Assembly: GCA_013288945.1 (NCBI GenBank)
Contig: JABDAZ010000006.1
Coordinates: forward strand, 1-64,000
Direction of reading: 5' to 3'
DNA length: 64,000 nt
DNA from: Bacteroidota bacterium
Lineage (GTDB): Bacteria; Bacteroidota; Bacteroidia; Chitinophagales; Chitinophagaceae
Shown: one piece after another, positions 50,001 to 58,283 of the stretch
How the letters are laid out: every line of letters starts with the position of its first letter
Position numbering within the stretch: position 1 is the first letter of the stretch
Translations under genes and position numbers: made by a program
The notes under the pieces: model-generated
What the model was told of the DNA's origin: nothing
The model's database searches: none
The model's input: the letters and a program-made list of their open reading frames with translations, nothing else

Positions 50001-52061
50001 GGTGGCGCTTAATATAATTTTATATGTTCCGGTAGATGAATAGTTATGCAAAACAGTATCCTGAAACGAGGTAAATGATTGTGCATTTCCATCACCAAAA
50101 TCCCATTTCCAGGTATTTGTATATTTAGAATTTTCTGTAAATTTTACAAGGCCACGGTTGCCATCGCAGGTATTAATTTCGTTACTAATTTTTGGAAACG
50201 GTGGCAACACTTTTACATAATTCAATTTTGTTACTGTATCTGCACATGCACTGTTTCCATTAATAACTATAAGTTTTATGGTATACGTTCCTGAATCAGA
50301 ATACTGAACCGTTGGCGTTGGGCCACTTGAATATGCATAAGCATTACCGCCAAAATCCCAATACCATGCAGAAATTGGCCCAATTGATTTATCAGAAAAA
50401 ATAGTTGGCATATTGCCGCAAATTGTTGGCGTTACGGAAAAATCTGCATGCGGCCTTTTATAAACCTGCACAGAATTATATTGCGCGCTCCCAGTGCAAC
50501 CACCTTTTGTAACATAACTTAATGTAACAATATAATTACCGGGCTTGCTATAAAAATGTGATGGCATTTGCGCGGTAGATGTGCTGCCATCACCAAAATC
50601 CCACTTGTAACTTGCAATTGAATCTTTAACTGAATAAGCTGAAAACCCAATTCGCAAAGTGTCGCAGCTTGTATAATAATACGACCAGTCTGTAACTTGT
50701 ATTGAAACAAATGTGTTAAGAATATTTACATTCTGAGATTCGGTTGAAGTGCAACCTGCTGCATTAGTAACTGTAAGAATTACATTATCAGATTCCTGGT
50801 TGGCAAAAAAATAATTTGCATTTGGCTGGCCCGTTGAAAAAGGATTATTATAATAAGTATTGTTTAAAGTCCACGACCATGCAGTTACATTTTTGGTAGT
50901 GTCTTTAAAACTAACCGATACAGGCGCATTGCAATAAGTTGGAATATTAATATTGAAAGGCTTAATATCCGGCACATCATTTACTTTAAATATTTTGGTA
51001 ACCGTATCAAAGCAGCCGCCATAATTATTTATTAATCGAACAGTATGTTTCAATGTATCGGGAAATATGTATGGAAAACCGCCATAGCAATAATAGCAAG
51101 CTACAGCTCCATCTACAAACCAAGTTTGCAATGTTGCTTCCGGAACACTTTTATCAGAAAAAACAGTATTATTATTTTTACAAACAACTTGTGTTGGCGC
51201 AAAATCTGAATTGAAATTGCGGACGTTAACGTAATTATATTGCGTACTTGAAACCGAGCACCCATCAGCATTTGAAACAGTAAGGCCAACTGTATAAGTT
51301 CCTTTTTTATTATATGCATGAGAAGGATTTGTAGTTGTTGAATTTGTTCCATCACCAAAATCCCAAGCGTAATTTAATAAGCCGGATCCAGAACTTGTAT
51401 TGGTAAAACTAACTGCATCAGATATATTACAAAGCTGCGTTTGGTTTGCATTAAAACTTGCCTGCAACGATGGAAGAACTTTGGTAGCATTTTTTTCAAC
51501 AGATGAATAACAGCCATAATTATTTGTAACAGTTAATCCAACAATACTATTCTCAACAAAATTATAAGTATGTGCAATTTGCGCGGCTGATGTTTGTTGT
51601 GTATTTCCATCTCCAAAATCCCAATAATAATTTGCAATTGATCCATCGCCGGCAGTTGCTGTTGCATTAAAATTTACGGGCAAAGGCAAACAACCTTTTA
51701 CAACATCAAAAGTAAAATCGACAGTTGGCCTTTTGTAAACAACTATTTGTTTTGTTTGAGAAGAAGTTTTTGTGCCGTCAGTTACTGTTAATGTAACTGC
51801 GTAAGATTGCTCGAAAACATACGTTGCGCCTGCGTTTATTAATGATGAAGTATTTCCGTTTCCAAAATCCCATTGATAAGTTGCATTGCTGGAGGCGCCG
51901 GTTGTTGTATTCGTAAATGAAACTGTTAGTGGCGAACATCCGCCATTTTTATCTGCAGAAAAATTGGCCTGCAACTGTGCGTTTGCAGAAGTATAAATAA
52001 ATAATAAAAAGATTAATGAAAAAAAATATCGGAGGTATTTTATGAAGGATAAAAAATACAT
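47091..52061 (-). CDS. Giant multi-PKD-domain secreted protein with gliding-motility-associated (T9SS type B) C-terminal domain
   Basis: About a dozen WDFGDGN-like PKD signatures; C-terminus VPSVFSPNNDGNNDVFYIKG...WGQMVFERTN...WDGNFKGSPVSTGAYVYIAEL. Confidence 0.92.
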   Translation of the reverse strand: MYFLSFIKYLRYFFSLIFLLFIYTSANAQLQANFSADKNGGCSPLTVSFTNTTTGASSNATYQWDFGNGNTSSLINAGATYVFEQSYAVTLTVTDGTKTSSQTKQIVVYKRPTVDFTFDVVKGCLPLPVNFNATATAGDGSIANYYWDFGDGNTQQTSAAQIAHTYNFVENSIVGLTVTNNYGCYSSVEKNATKVLPSLQASFNANQTQLCNISDAVSFTNTSSGSGLLNYAWDFGDGTNSTTTNPSHAYNKKGTYTVGLTVSNADGCSVSSTQYNYVNVRNFNSDFAPTQVVCKNNNTVFSDKSVPEATLQTWFVDGAVACYYCYGGFPYIFPDTLKHTVRLINNYGGCFDTVTKIFKVNDVPDIKPFNINIPTYCNAPVSVSFKDTTKNVTAWSWTLNNTYYNNPFSTGQPNANYFFANQESDNVILTVTNAAGCTSTESQNVNILNTFVSIQVTDWSYYYTSCDTLRIGFSAYSVKDSIASYKWDFGDGSTSTAQMPSHFYSKPGNYIVTLSYVTKGGCTGSAQYNSVQVYKRPHADFSVTPTICGNMPTIFSDKSIGPISAWYWDFGGNAYAYSSGPTPTVQYSDSGTYTIKLIVINGNSACADTVTKLNYVKVLPPFPKISNEINTCDGNRGLVKFTENSKYTNTWKWDFGDGNAQSFTSFQDTVLHNYSSTGTYKIILSATNGQCIVKDSTTIYVLLKQKPILSATTASICANDVLNITVANMQTNPYPYGYYSGYYYPSKAQYGDTTNYNGYFTVSNYNSYLYNSGQFTLSGLDRLKSDIRVITTSYYFGCNDTSNYIPVKIHGPKAGFKIVEGSPCYAYPVILQDTSVAGNSSPIKTWHWIFGDNTFADENKSSTEYHKYPVPGGFYPQLTVTDADGCSDETSLYTNNFVYPSGPKSLFTYNPTNVTPNTSVSFYNNTNDFGDGNTQYKWLFGDGNSSTDFSPQHIFSSTGTYTVKLIASNPVTHCIDTSTQIINVKIINTAFSFNKSFITSADCPPVIVQLTNTSANANTVAWDFGDGSKADNQNNPSHTYYKAGTYKITLYGYGYNNTVDTTVDSIIVKAPSAKIKANPYFGCTSQLVTLSALTAEKGNSFNWDFGDGTVAQSKDTFSVHQFLTAGVYEPSLIVSDSNGCSALNDSVIKVVVDSLFIAIKGLPDHLCDSAQIFLKPQVVSVAADQAQQTLIYHWDFGTGNVADTSNIKNAIFTYKNSGTYTITFNVTSPYGCAKQASQTITVYKSAKASINGPLEICQNGSAQFNGSASLTDNIQWQWIFNNGNNAAVQNPSPQIFNTAGDYKILLIINHSGCYDTAVNMLTVHPNPTINVTPKQAVICLGKTIQLNANDGANYLWSPSKTLDNNTIASPVASPVINTTYIVQSTTSFGCSATDSSVIAVAQPFKVKIPADTFVCKGSNIMLAATGANTYNWISGDGLNNTQIANPVALPQSPTSFTVVGYDAYQCFTDTETVHINIEPLPTVNAGADVQTLTGSTVQLGATGSVDVTQWSWLPVDYLSCTDCESPVSTPRSDITYIVTGKNIYGCAASDTVIIKLVCAEDRVYVPSVFSPNNDGNNDVFYIKGKGIKTIKSLRVFSRWGQMVFERTNINIDDRTAGWDGNFKGSPVSTGAYVYIAELQCDTGEVYALKGTLVITR

Positions 52062-52231
52062 AGGTGGTTAAGGTTAGCAATCTCTTTTGCAAAAAATTGT
52101 ACAACAAGATAAAAGATGATAATGACACTACCAATAATTAAGCGCGACTATTTTATTGTGTGGCACTTATCAATAAATTGAAACATTATATTTGTCTTCG
52201 TTAAGTTTATAAAAACGAAAAATATTTATTA

Positions 52232-52966
52232 ATGAAGGCAATGATATTTGCAGCAGGATTGGGCACACGCTTCAAACCTTGGACTGACGCGCATCCCAAG
52301 GCATTGGCAATTGTAAATGGCAAAAGTTTGCTGCAACGCAATATTGAATACTTACAGCAATTTAATATTACAGATGTGTTAGTAAACGTTCACCATTTTG
52401 CAGAACAAATTATTAATGAGCTTAAAAAAAATAATAACTGGGGAAGTAAAATAACCATTAGTGATGAAACAAATATTGTTTTGGAAACTGGTGGCGGATT
52501 AAAAAAAGCAAGCTGGTTTTTTAATGATGAAAAACCTTTTGCGGTTATTAATGCAGATATTTTAACTGATTTGGATTTGCATGAAATGATTTTGTTTCAT
52601 AAAAAAAATAATCCGCTCTCAACTTTAGCAACAACCAATCGCGAAACTTCACGCTATTTTTTATTTGATAATAATAATAATTTATGCGGATGGAGAAATG
52701 TAAAAACAAATGAAGAAAAAGGATTTGTATTAAAATTTTCTGAAGAAGAAAAAAAAGAAGTTGCACAAAAAGCTTTCAGCGGAATTCATATTATTGATCC
52801 AAAAATTTTTCCATTAATAACACAGGAAGGAAAATTTTCTATTGTTGATGTTTACCTGCAACTTTCGCCAACAGAAATTATAAAAAGTTTTGATCACAGC
52901 AATACAAAACTCGTGGATGTTGGCAAACCTGAATCATTAATAATTGCAGAAAAATTATTTCCCTGA
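52232..52966 (+). CDS. Sugar-phosphate nucleotidyltransferase
   Basis: MKAMIFAAGLGTRFKPWTDAHPKALAIVNGKSLLQRNIEYLQQ, VINADILTD. Confidence 0.9.
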   Translation: MKAMIFAAGLGTRFKPWTDAHPKALAIVNGKSLLQRNIEYLQQFNITDVLVNVHHFAEQIINELKKNNNWGSKITISDETNIVLETGGGLKKASWFFNDEKPFAVINADILTDLDLHEMILFHKKNNPLSTLATTNRETSRYFLFDNNNNLCGWRNVKTNEEKGFVLKFSEEEKKEVAQKAFSGIHIIDPKIFPLITQEGKFSIVDVYLQLSPTEIIKSFDHSNTKLVDVGKPESLIIAEKLFP

Positions 52967-53045
52967 ATTATTTTTTTATTAATTCTATCAATTAAGAGAA
53001 GCGTAAATTTATAAAGGTTTAGTTTCATTACTTATCTAAATTTTT

Positions 53046-55484
53046 ATGAAAAAGATATGCGCACTTTTTTTGCTTATTAACCTATTTATTAATGGCAATG
53101 CACAACCAGAAAATAAAAGTCATTTAATCGCCAAAAGAATTACACTTCCAAATGGTTGGTCGCTTACGCCGGTTGGTAATAGTTTGCCGCTCGGCGATCT
53201 TCCTTTAAACATTACCGTTTCTTCTTCAAAAAAATATATTGCAGTAACCAACAACGGGCAAAGCACGCAATCGCTTCAACTGATTGATGTAAAAAAAGAA
53301 ATTGTTCTGGATAGCGTCGACATCCCGAAATCCTGGCTGGGCCTGAAGTTCAGCGCAGATGAAAAATTTTTATATGCTTCCGGTGGAAATGATAATTGGA
53401 TATTAAAATATGCAATCATCAATAACAAACTCATTTTAAAAGACAGTATTATTCTTGGAAAAAAATGGCCACAAAAAATTTCTCCTGCAGGGATTGATAT
53501 TGATGACGCGCAAAAAATTTTATACGTTGTTACCAAAGAAGATAATTCTTTATACATTATTAATCTTCAAACAAAAACGATCATCCAAAAAATTGCACTA
53601 AGCGGCGAAGCTTATACTTGTGTTCTTTCGTCAAACAAAAAAGAATTATATATCAGTTGCTGGGGCTGTGATAAAATTTTAATTTTTGATACGCAATTAA
53701 AAAAAATAGTTTCAGAAATTCATGTTGGTGATAATCCGAATGATTTGTGCGTTACAAAAAATAATCATTTTCTTTTTGTTGCGAATGCAAATGATAATTC
53801 CGTTTCTGTTATTGATCTTCAAAAAAGAAAAGTAATTGAAACTTTAAATGCTGCATTGTATCCAAATGCGCCGGATGGTTCTACAACAAATGCCGTAGCA
53901 TTAAGTGTAAATGAAAAAACATTGTACGTTGCCAATGCAGATAATAATTGCCTCGCAGTTTTTGATGTAAGCAATCCCGGATTTTCAAAATCAAAAGGAT
54001 TTATTCCTGTTGGCTGGTATCCAACTTCCGTGAAAGTGATTAATAAAAAAATATATGTTGCCAATGGAAAAGGTTTTTCTTCCATAGCAAATCCTTACGG
54101 GCCAAATCCCATCAAGCGCAAGCAGCGCGTGAATTACAAAGGAGGCGATGAAAACAAACCACATGAAGTGCAATACATCGGAGGACTTTTTAAAGGAACG
54201 CTTAGCATTTTTAATGAACCCGATGAAGAAACTGCAGGGATGTATTCAAAACTTGTTTATGAAAATACGCCGTATAATAAATTGAAAGAATCGCAAACAC
54301 AAGGCGAAGCAGGAAATCCAGTTCCAATGAAAACGGGCGATGCATCGCCCATCAAACATGTGTTTTATATTATTAAAGAAAACAGAACTTATGATCAAGT
54401 TCTTGGCGATGTGAAAGAAGGCAACGGCGATACAAGCCTTGTATTATTTGGTGAAAACATTACACCGAATGAACACGCGATTGTAAAACAATTTGTGTTG
54501 CTCGATAATTTTTATTGCGATGGCGAAGTAAGTGCCGATGGCCACAACTGGAGCATGGCCGCATATGCAAATGATTATACAGAAAAAAACTGGCCGACAA
54601 GTTATGGCGGCCGCGGTGGCAGTTACGATTTTGGTGGTGGCCGCGCAATTGCATTTCCAAAAAATGGTTTTATTTGGGATCAATGTATTCGTCATCATGT
54701 GAGCTTAAGAAATTATGGCGAGTTTTCTGATGAAGGCAAACCTGCATTGGCATCGCTCGCAAAATATACGATGCAAAAATATCCCGGATGGAATTTGTCT
54801 ATACAAGATATTGCGCGCGAAAAAATTTGGGAGAAAGATTTTGATTCATTAATAAATATTAATCAGTTACCGGTTTTAAATATTATTTATTTGCCCAACG
54901 ATCATACAAGTGGATTATCAAAAGGAGCCTTCACTCCTTTCGCGCATGTTGCAGATAATGATTTGGCTGTCGGCAGAATGGTTGAACATCTTAGCCAAAG
55001 CAGTGCATGGAAAGAAAGTGTTGTTTTTATTTTAGAAGACGATGCACAAAACGGGCCCGATCATGTTGATGCGCACAGAAGCCCTGCATACATTGCCGGC
55101 GGTTATGTAAAAAGGCATTTTGTTGATCACAGCATGTATTCTACTTCATCCTTGTTAAGAACAATGGAATTAATTGCCGGCATTCCGCCGATGAGCCAGT
55201 ATGATGCAGCCGCAAACCCAATGTGGAACTGCTTTTCAGCCGTTGCAGATACAACAACATTTCACTCATTGCCTGCAAATATTGATATTAATGAAAGAAA
55301 TATAGCGTTGAATATACTATCGGAAAAATCTGCAACATTTGATTTCACCAAAGAAGATCGCGTTCCCGAAAGTGCATTTAATGAAGTATTATGGAAAGCA
55401 ATAAAAGGATTGGATGCAATTGTTCCTTCACCAAAACGCGCCGCATTTTTAAAAACCATTAAGAAGAAAGATGATGATGATTGA
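53046..55484 (+). CDS. YncE-like beta-propeller fused to alkaline phosphatase/phosphoesterase domain
   Basis: NGQSTQSLQLIDVKKE and VANANDNSVSVIDL repeats; IKENRTYDQVLGDVKEGNGD, FYCDGEVSADGHNW, EDDAQNGPDHVDAHRSPAY. Confidence 0.88.
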   Translation: MKKICALFLLINLFINGNAQPENKSHLIAKRITLPNGWSLTPVGNSLPLGDLPLNITVSSSKKYIAVTNNGQSTQSLQLIDVKKEIVLDSVDIPKSWLGLKFSADEKFLYASGGNDNWILKYAIINNKLILKDSIILGKKWPQKISPAGIDIDDAQKILYVVTKEDNSLYIINLQTKTIIQKIALSGEAYTCVLSSNKKELYISCWGCDKILIFDTQLKKIVSEIHVGDNPNDLCVTKNNHFLFVANANDNSVSVIDLQKRKVIETLNAALYPNAPDGSTTNAVALSVNEKTLYVANADNNCLAVFDVSNPGFSKSKGFIPVGWYPTSVKVINKKIYVANGKGFSSIANPYGPNPIKRKQRVNYKGGDENKPHEVQYIGGLFKGTLSIFNEPDEETAGMYSKLVYENTPYNKLKESQTQGEAGNPVPMKTGDASPIKHVFYIIKENRTYDQVLGDVKEGNGDTSLVLFGENITPNEHAIVKQFVLLDNFYCDGEVSADGHNWSMAAYANDYTEKNWPTSYGGRGGSYDFGGGRAIAFPKNGFIWDQCIRHHVSLRNYGEFSDEGKPALASLAKYTMQKYPGWNLSIQDIAREKIWEKDFDSLININQLPVLNIIYLPNDHTSGLSKGAFTPFAHVADNDLAVGRMVEHLSQSSAWKESVVFILEDDAQNGPDHVDAHRSPAYIAGGYVKRHFVDHSMYSTSSLLRTMELIAGIPPMSQYDAAANPMWNCFSAVADTTTFHSLPANIDINERNIALNILSEKSATFDFTKEDRVPESAFNEVLWKAIKGLDAIVPSPKRAAFLKTIKKKDDDD

Positions 55485-55573
55485 TAGGTATGAAGTATGA
55501 ACTATAAACTATGAAGTGATGTATCAAATTTTCAAATTTTCACATCTTCAAATTTTCAAATTATTATTGTCCG

Positions 55574-55633
55574 ATCGTTGGTTCATTAATGATCATTTGT
55601 TGCGTCGCACACTTGTACTTTTGGTTCTTTAGT
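55574..55633 (+). repeat. Dispersed intergenic repeat, extended copy
   Basis: CGATCGTTGGTTCATTAATGATCATTTGTTGCGTCGCACACTTGTACTTTTGGTTCTTTAG; preceded by ATTATTGTC as at 39001. Confidence 0.8.
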
Positions 55634-55681
55634 GATCTTAAAAAAAATAATAAATCACCGTTCCATTTATTAATATAAAAT

Positions 55682-55713
55682 AAAAAAGCCCATCATTTTG
55701 ATGAGCTTTTTTT
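55682..55713. terminator. Intrinsic terminator-like hairpin between convergent genes
   Basis: AAAAAAGCCCATCA-TTT-TGATGAGCTTTTTTT, one mismatch. Confidence 0.55.
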
Positions 55714-55739
55714 ATTCTGATTATATTAAAGAATATATT

Positions 55740-56117
55740 TTACCAATGCCTGCGATCATCATGCCTGTATTCATGTTCACGGCCGCGATCATAATACCTG
55801 CGATCATCATGCCTGTAATAATCATGATAATAATTTTCGCGAGGCCTTTCATAATATCTGCGTCCATCTCTTTCGTAATAAACATAACCCGGATTTTCTA
55901 CCACAACCTGTGCACCATTATAATCATTATAATAAGCAGATTGTTCAGGCGCACATTGCTGCTGATAAACTACAACGGGCGGCGCAGGCGGACGTAAAAA
56001 TCCTGGAATTGGCGGAACAGGTATACGAATTCCTGCATGAACATATACTTGCGCGCTCGCATTAATGGCAGATAAACTTGCACCAATAATTAACAACGGA
56101 ATAATAAAGCGTTTCAT
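55740..56117 (-). CDS. Small secreted protein with Tyr/Arg/His/Asp-rich C-terminus
   Basis: Signal peptide MKRFIIPLLIIGASLSAINASA; YYERPRENYYHDYYRHDDRRYYDRGREHEYRHDDRRHW. Confidence 0.6.
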   Translation of the reverse strand: MKRFIIPLLIIGASLSAINASAQVYVHAGIRIPVPPIPGFLRPPAPPVVVYQQQCAPEQSAYYNDYNGAQVVVENPGYVYYERDGRRYYERPRENYYHDYYRHDDRRYYDRGREHEYRHDDRRHW

Positions 56118-56302
56118 AATGTAGAGTTTTTAAATAATTAAAAGTTTTTAATTTTTATAAAATTTGTTCTTTCAATTATAGAATAAAAAACGCTACAGAA
56201 ATTTAATGCACAGCCTGCAAAAGCTGTTAAAGTTTTTGTTAAAGAAAATACGCAAACGCAGAAACGTTATTAATAATAATGAAGAATGGTTTCGAAAAAT
56301 GT

Positions 56303-56917
56303 TTACGCTTTAAATCCTGTTGCAGTAATACAAGTCACCGGGTTCATCTCACGAAACGCAAGCCTGGTGTCGGTTAGGCCAGCTTCTGCAAATTGATCCT
56401 GTATGTTTTCAGCGGCTTGCCAAATCAATTTTTCAGTTGTTGCCCAGCGTGGTTGAAATACCATTATTAATTTTCCGCCGCTCTTTAATAAATTATGCAA
56501 TTGTATAAATTGGTTCTCTGGTTCTTTCCATTTGGTGCAAACATTGTTGCCATAAATCGTATCAAAATAATGATTCGGATAAGGCAAGCTTGCAATTTCT
56601 CCAATGTGCAATTGCATCATTTCGTTATTAATAAATTTTTTATTTCTTTTTGAAGCGCTCAAATAATTATCAACTGATTCATCAACGCCGGCAACAAAGC
56701 CCGACTGCATTTTTTTTGCAACTTTTTCTAAAACGGTTCCACTGTTAAAACCAATTTCCAAAATATGCTGGTAAGGTTTAAGCGCAAGTTGCTCAACTGT
56801 CCATTCATCACGCGTTTTATTTTTTGCGGGAAATAAACATTCACCAAATTTTACTGATAAATATTTTGCGCGATTCGTTTCGTTTAATGTTGCAATAGCA
56901 GCGTTGGTATTTTGCAT
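56303..56917 (-). CDS. Class I SAM-dependent methyltransferase
   Basis: HILEIGFNSGTVLEKVAKKMQSGFVAGVDES...YFDTIYGNNVCTKW. Confidence 0.82.
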   Translation of the reverse strand: MQNTNAAIATLNETNRAKYLSVKFGECLFPAKNKTRDEWTVEQLALKPYQHILEIGFNSGTVLEKVAKKMQSGFVAGVDESVDNYLSASKRNKKFINNEMMQLHIGEIASLPYPNHYFDTIYGNNVCTKWKEPENQFIQLHNLLKSGGKLIMVFQPRWATTEKLIWQAAENIQDQFAEAGLTDTRLAFREMNPVTCITATGFKA

Positions 56918-56936
56918 GTCAAAAGATTTTATAATT

Positions 56937-56973
56937 TAAGTGGTGAAATATTTTAAAAACATTTCACCACTTA
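56937..56973 (-). terminator. Hairpin terminator downstream of 56981 gene
   Basis: TAAGTGGTGAAAT...ATTTCACCACTTA perfect 13-bp stem. Confidence 0.55.
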
Positions 56974-56980
56974 TTAATAA

Positions 56981-57331
56981 TTATTGTTCTGCTTTTTCTT
57001 CGCGGAAAGATCTTCCAAACCTTCTGCCGCAGCGGTTTTCCCATTCACTTTTAAATTTCTCTTTGTCTTCAGCGCTCATGCTGTCCCATCTTTGCATCAT
57101 TCCTTTTTTCCATTCATGCCTTCCCCAATGCCCGCCACGAAAACCGCCAAATAATATTTTGCTTAATGCAAGCAAACCCAAAGCCTGCCAAAATGTAATC
57201 AGTTTTACAGAAACAACTGCGGCAAGTACATTATTCCAAAGCAGCATTACTGCGCCGCTAAAAACTGTCACGCCAACCAGCACCATCAAAATGATACCAA
57301 AAAATTTCCGTTCATTAAATCTCCGTCTCAT
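56981..57331 (-). CDS. Small two-TM membrane protein with basic/acidic C-terminal tail, co-oriented with ECF sigma factor
   Basis: TMs FFGIILMVLVGVTVFSGAVMLLW and ITFWQALGLLALSKILFGG; 12 nt from sigma-factor stop. Confidence 0.7.
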   Translation of the reverse strand: MRRRFNERKFFGIILMVLVGVTVFSGAVMLLWNNVLAAVVSVKLITFWQALGLLALSKILFGGFRGGHWGRHEWKKGMMQRWDSMSAEDKEKFKSEWENRCGRRFGRSFREEKAEQ

Positions 57332-57343
57332 ATAAATATTTTT

Positions 57344-57928
57344 TTAGTAATTAATAATTTCACTGTATAAGGTTTGTAAACGATTCCGCAAATGCAGCAC
57401 AGCATAGCGTTTGCGCGATATTAATGTGTTTATCGAAAGGCCCGTGCGTTCTGCAATTTCTTTAAACGGCACGTCTTCCATTTCATTCCATATAAAAACT
57501 TCGCGTTGTTCCTGCGGCAATTCTTCCAATGCGCTTTCCAGTTCTTTCCAAAATATACTGCGCAAATATTCCGTTTCCGGGTTTTTATTATCAGCCAGCA
57601 AAATTTCTTTCAGGTTAAATTCGCCGTCTTCGTTTTCAAATGCCAGCGCATCTTCCAGCGATTCCGGTTTTTTCTTGCGGTAGCGATCTATAATTTTATT
57701 GCGCGCCACGCGAAACAGCCAACTGCTCACCTGCTCAATCGGCTCGGTATCCACCGTTGCCGTAAGCTGGTACCACACATCCTGCAAAATATCTTCGGCG
57801 TCTTCTTCCGTGTTCACGCGTTTGCGGATAAAGCCAAAAAGGCGCTGGCCAAACTGGCTGATAACCGAACTAATATTTTTTCGGGAAGGGTTGCTCATGA
57901 GCGGTTCTATCGTCAAAAATTCCTCCAT
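57344..57928 (-). CDS. ECF-type RNA polymerase sigma factor
   Basis: Region 2 VNTEEDAEDILQDVWYQL...RVARNKIIDRYRKKK; region 4 LPQEQREVFIWNEMEDVPFKEIAERTGLSINTLISRKRYAVLHLR. Confidence 0.92.
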   Translation of the reverse strand: MEEFLTIEPLMSNPSRKNISSVISQFGQRLFGFIRKRVNTEEDAEDILQDVWYQLTATVDTEPIEQVSSWLFRVARNKIIDRYRKKKPESLEDALAFENEDGEFNLKEILLADNKNPETEYLRSIFWKELESALEELPQEQREVFIWNEMEDVPFKEIAERTGLSINTLISRKRYAVLHLRNRLQTLYSEIINY

Positions 57929-58025
57929 ACTTACATACGCAGACGCACAGGGAATATTAATATTTTAAAAGTTTAAGAAAATATTTTTTTTGAACCAAGC
58001 ATCAGTACATTAATCATCTTCATTG

Positions 58026-58053
58026 GCGTCGCACTCTTGTACATTCGTTCTTT
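58026..58053 (+). repeat. Dispersed intergenic repeat core (diverged)
   Basis: CTTCATTGGCGTCGCACTCTTGTACATTCGTTCTTTGG. Confidence 0.7.
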
Positions 58054-58104
58054 GGTGATCATTGATTTCCCTGCAAACAGTTTAATTTTCATCTGTTAAC
58101 TATT

Positions 58105-58126
58105 TACCACAGAGAACCGCAGAGAA
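58105..58126 (-). repeat. Modular CACAGAG/CGCAGAG intergenic repeat (reverse orientation of the 39116 type)
   Basis: TACCACAGAGAACCGCAGAGAA. Confidence 0.5.
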
Positions 58127-58149
58127 AAAAGTTCATTATTGCTGCAATC

Positions 58150-58212
58150 GTACAAGTGTGCGACGCCACAAATGTTCATTAATAAACTAAAAGCTCGGAC
58201 AATAAATTAATT
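58150..58212 (-). repeat. Dispersed intergenic repeat, extended inverted copy
   Basis: Reverse complement reads ATTTATTGTCCGAGCTTTTAGTTTATTAATGAACATTTGTGGCGTCGCACACTTGTAC. Confidence 0.8.
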
Positions 58213-58283
58213 CCTCACTGTGAAAATGGCTCAATGAAAAACCAAGTCATATTTCATAAAAACAGAAATCAAAAAAATCAAAC

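Noticed and set aside
47091-52061. Regularly recurring CCATCACCAAAATCCCA tracts resembling a repeat array
   Set aside because: They are in-frame PKD signature codons with irregular spacing inside a CDS, not a CRISPR array. No CRISPR array was found in the window.
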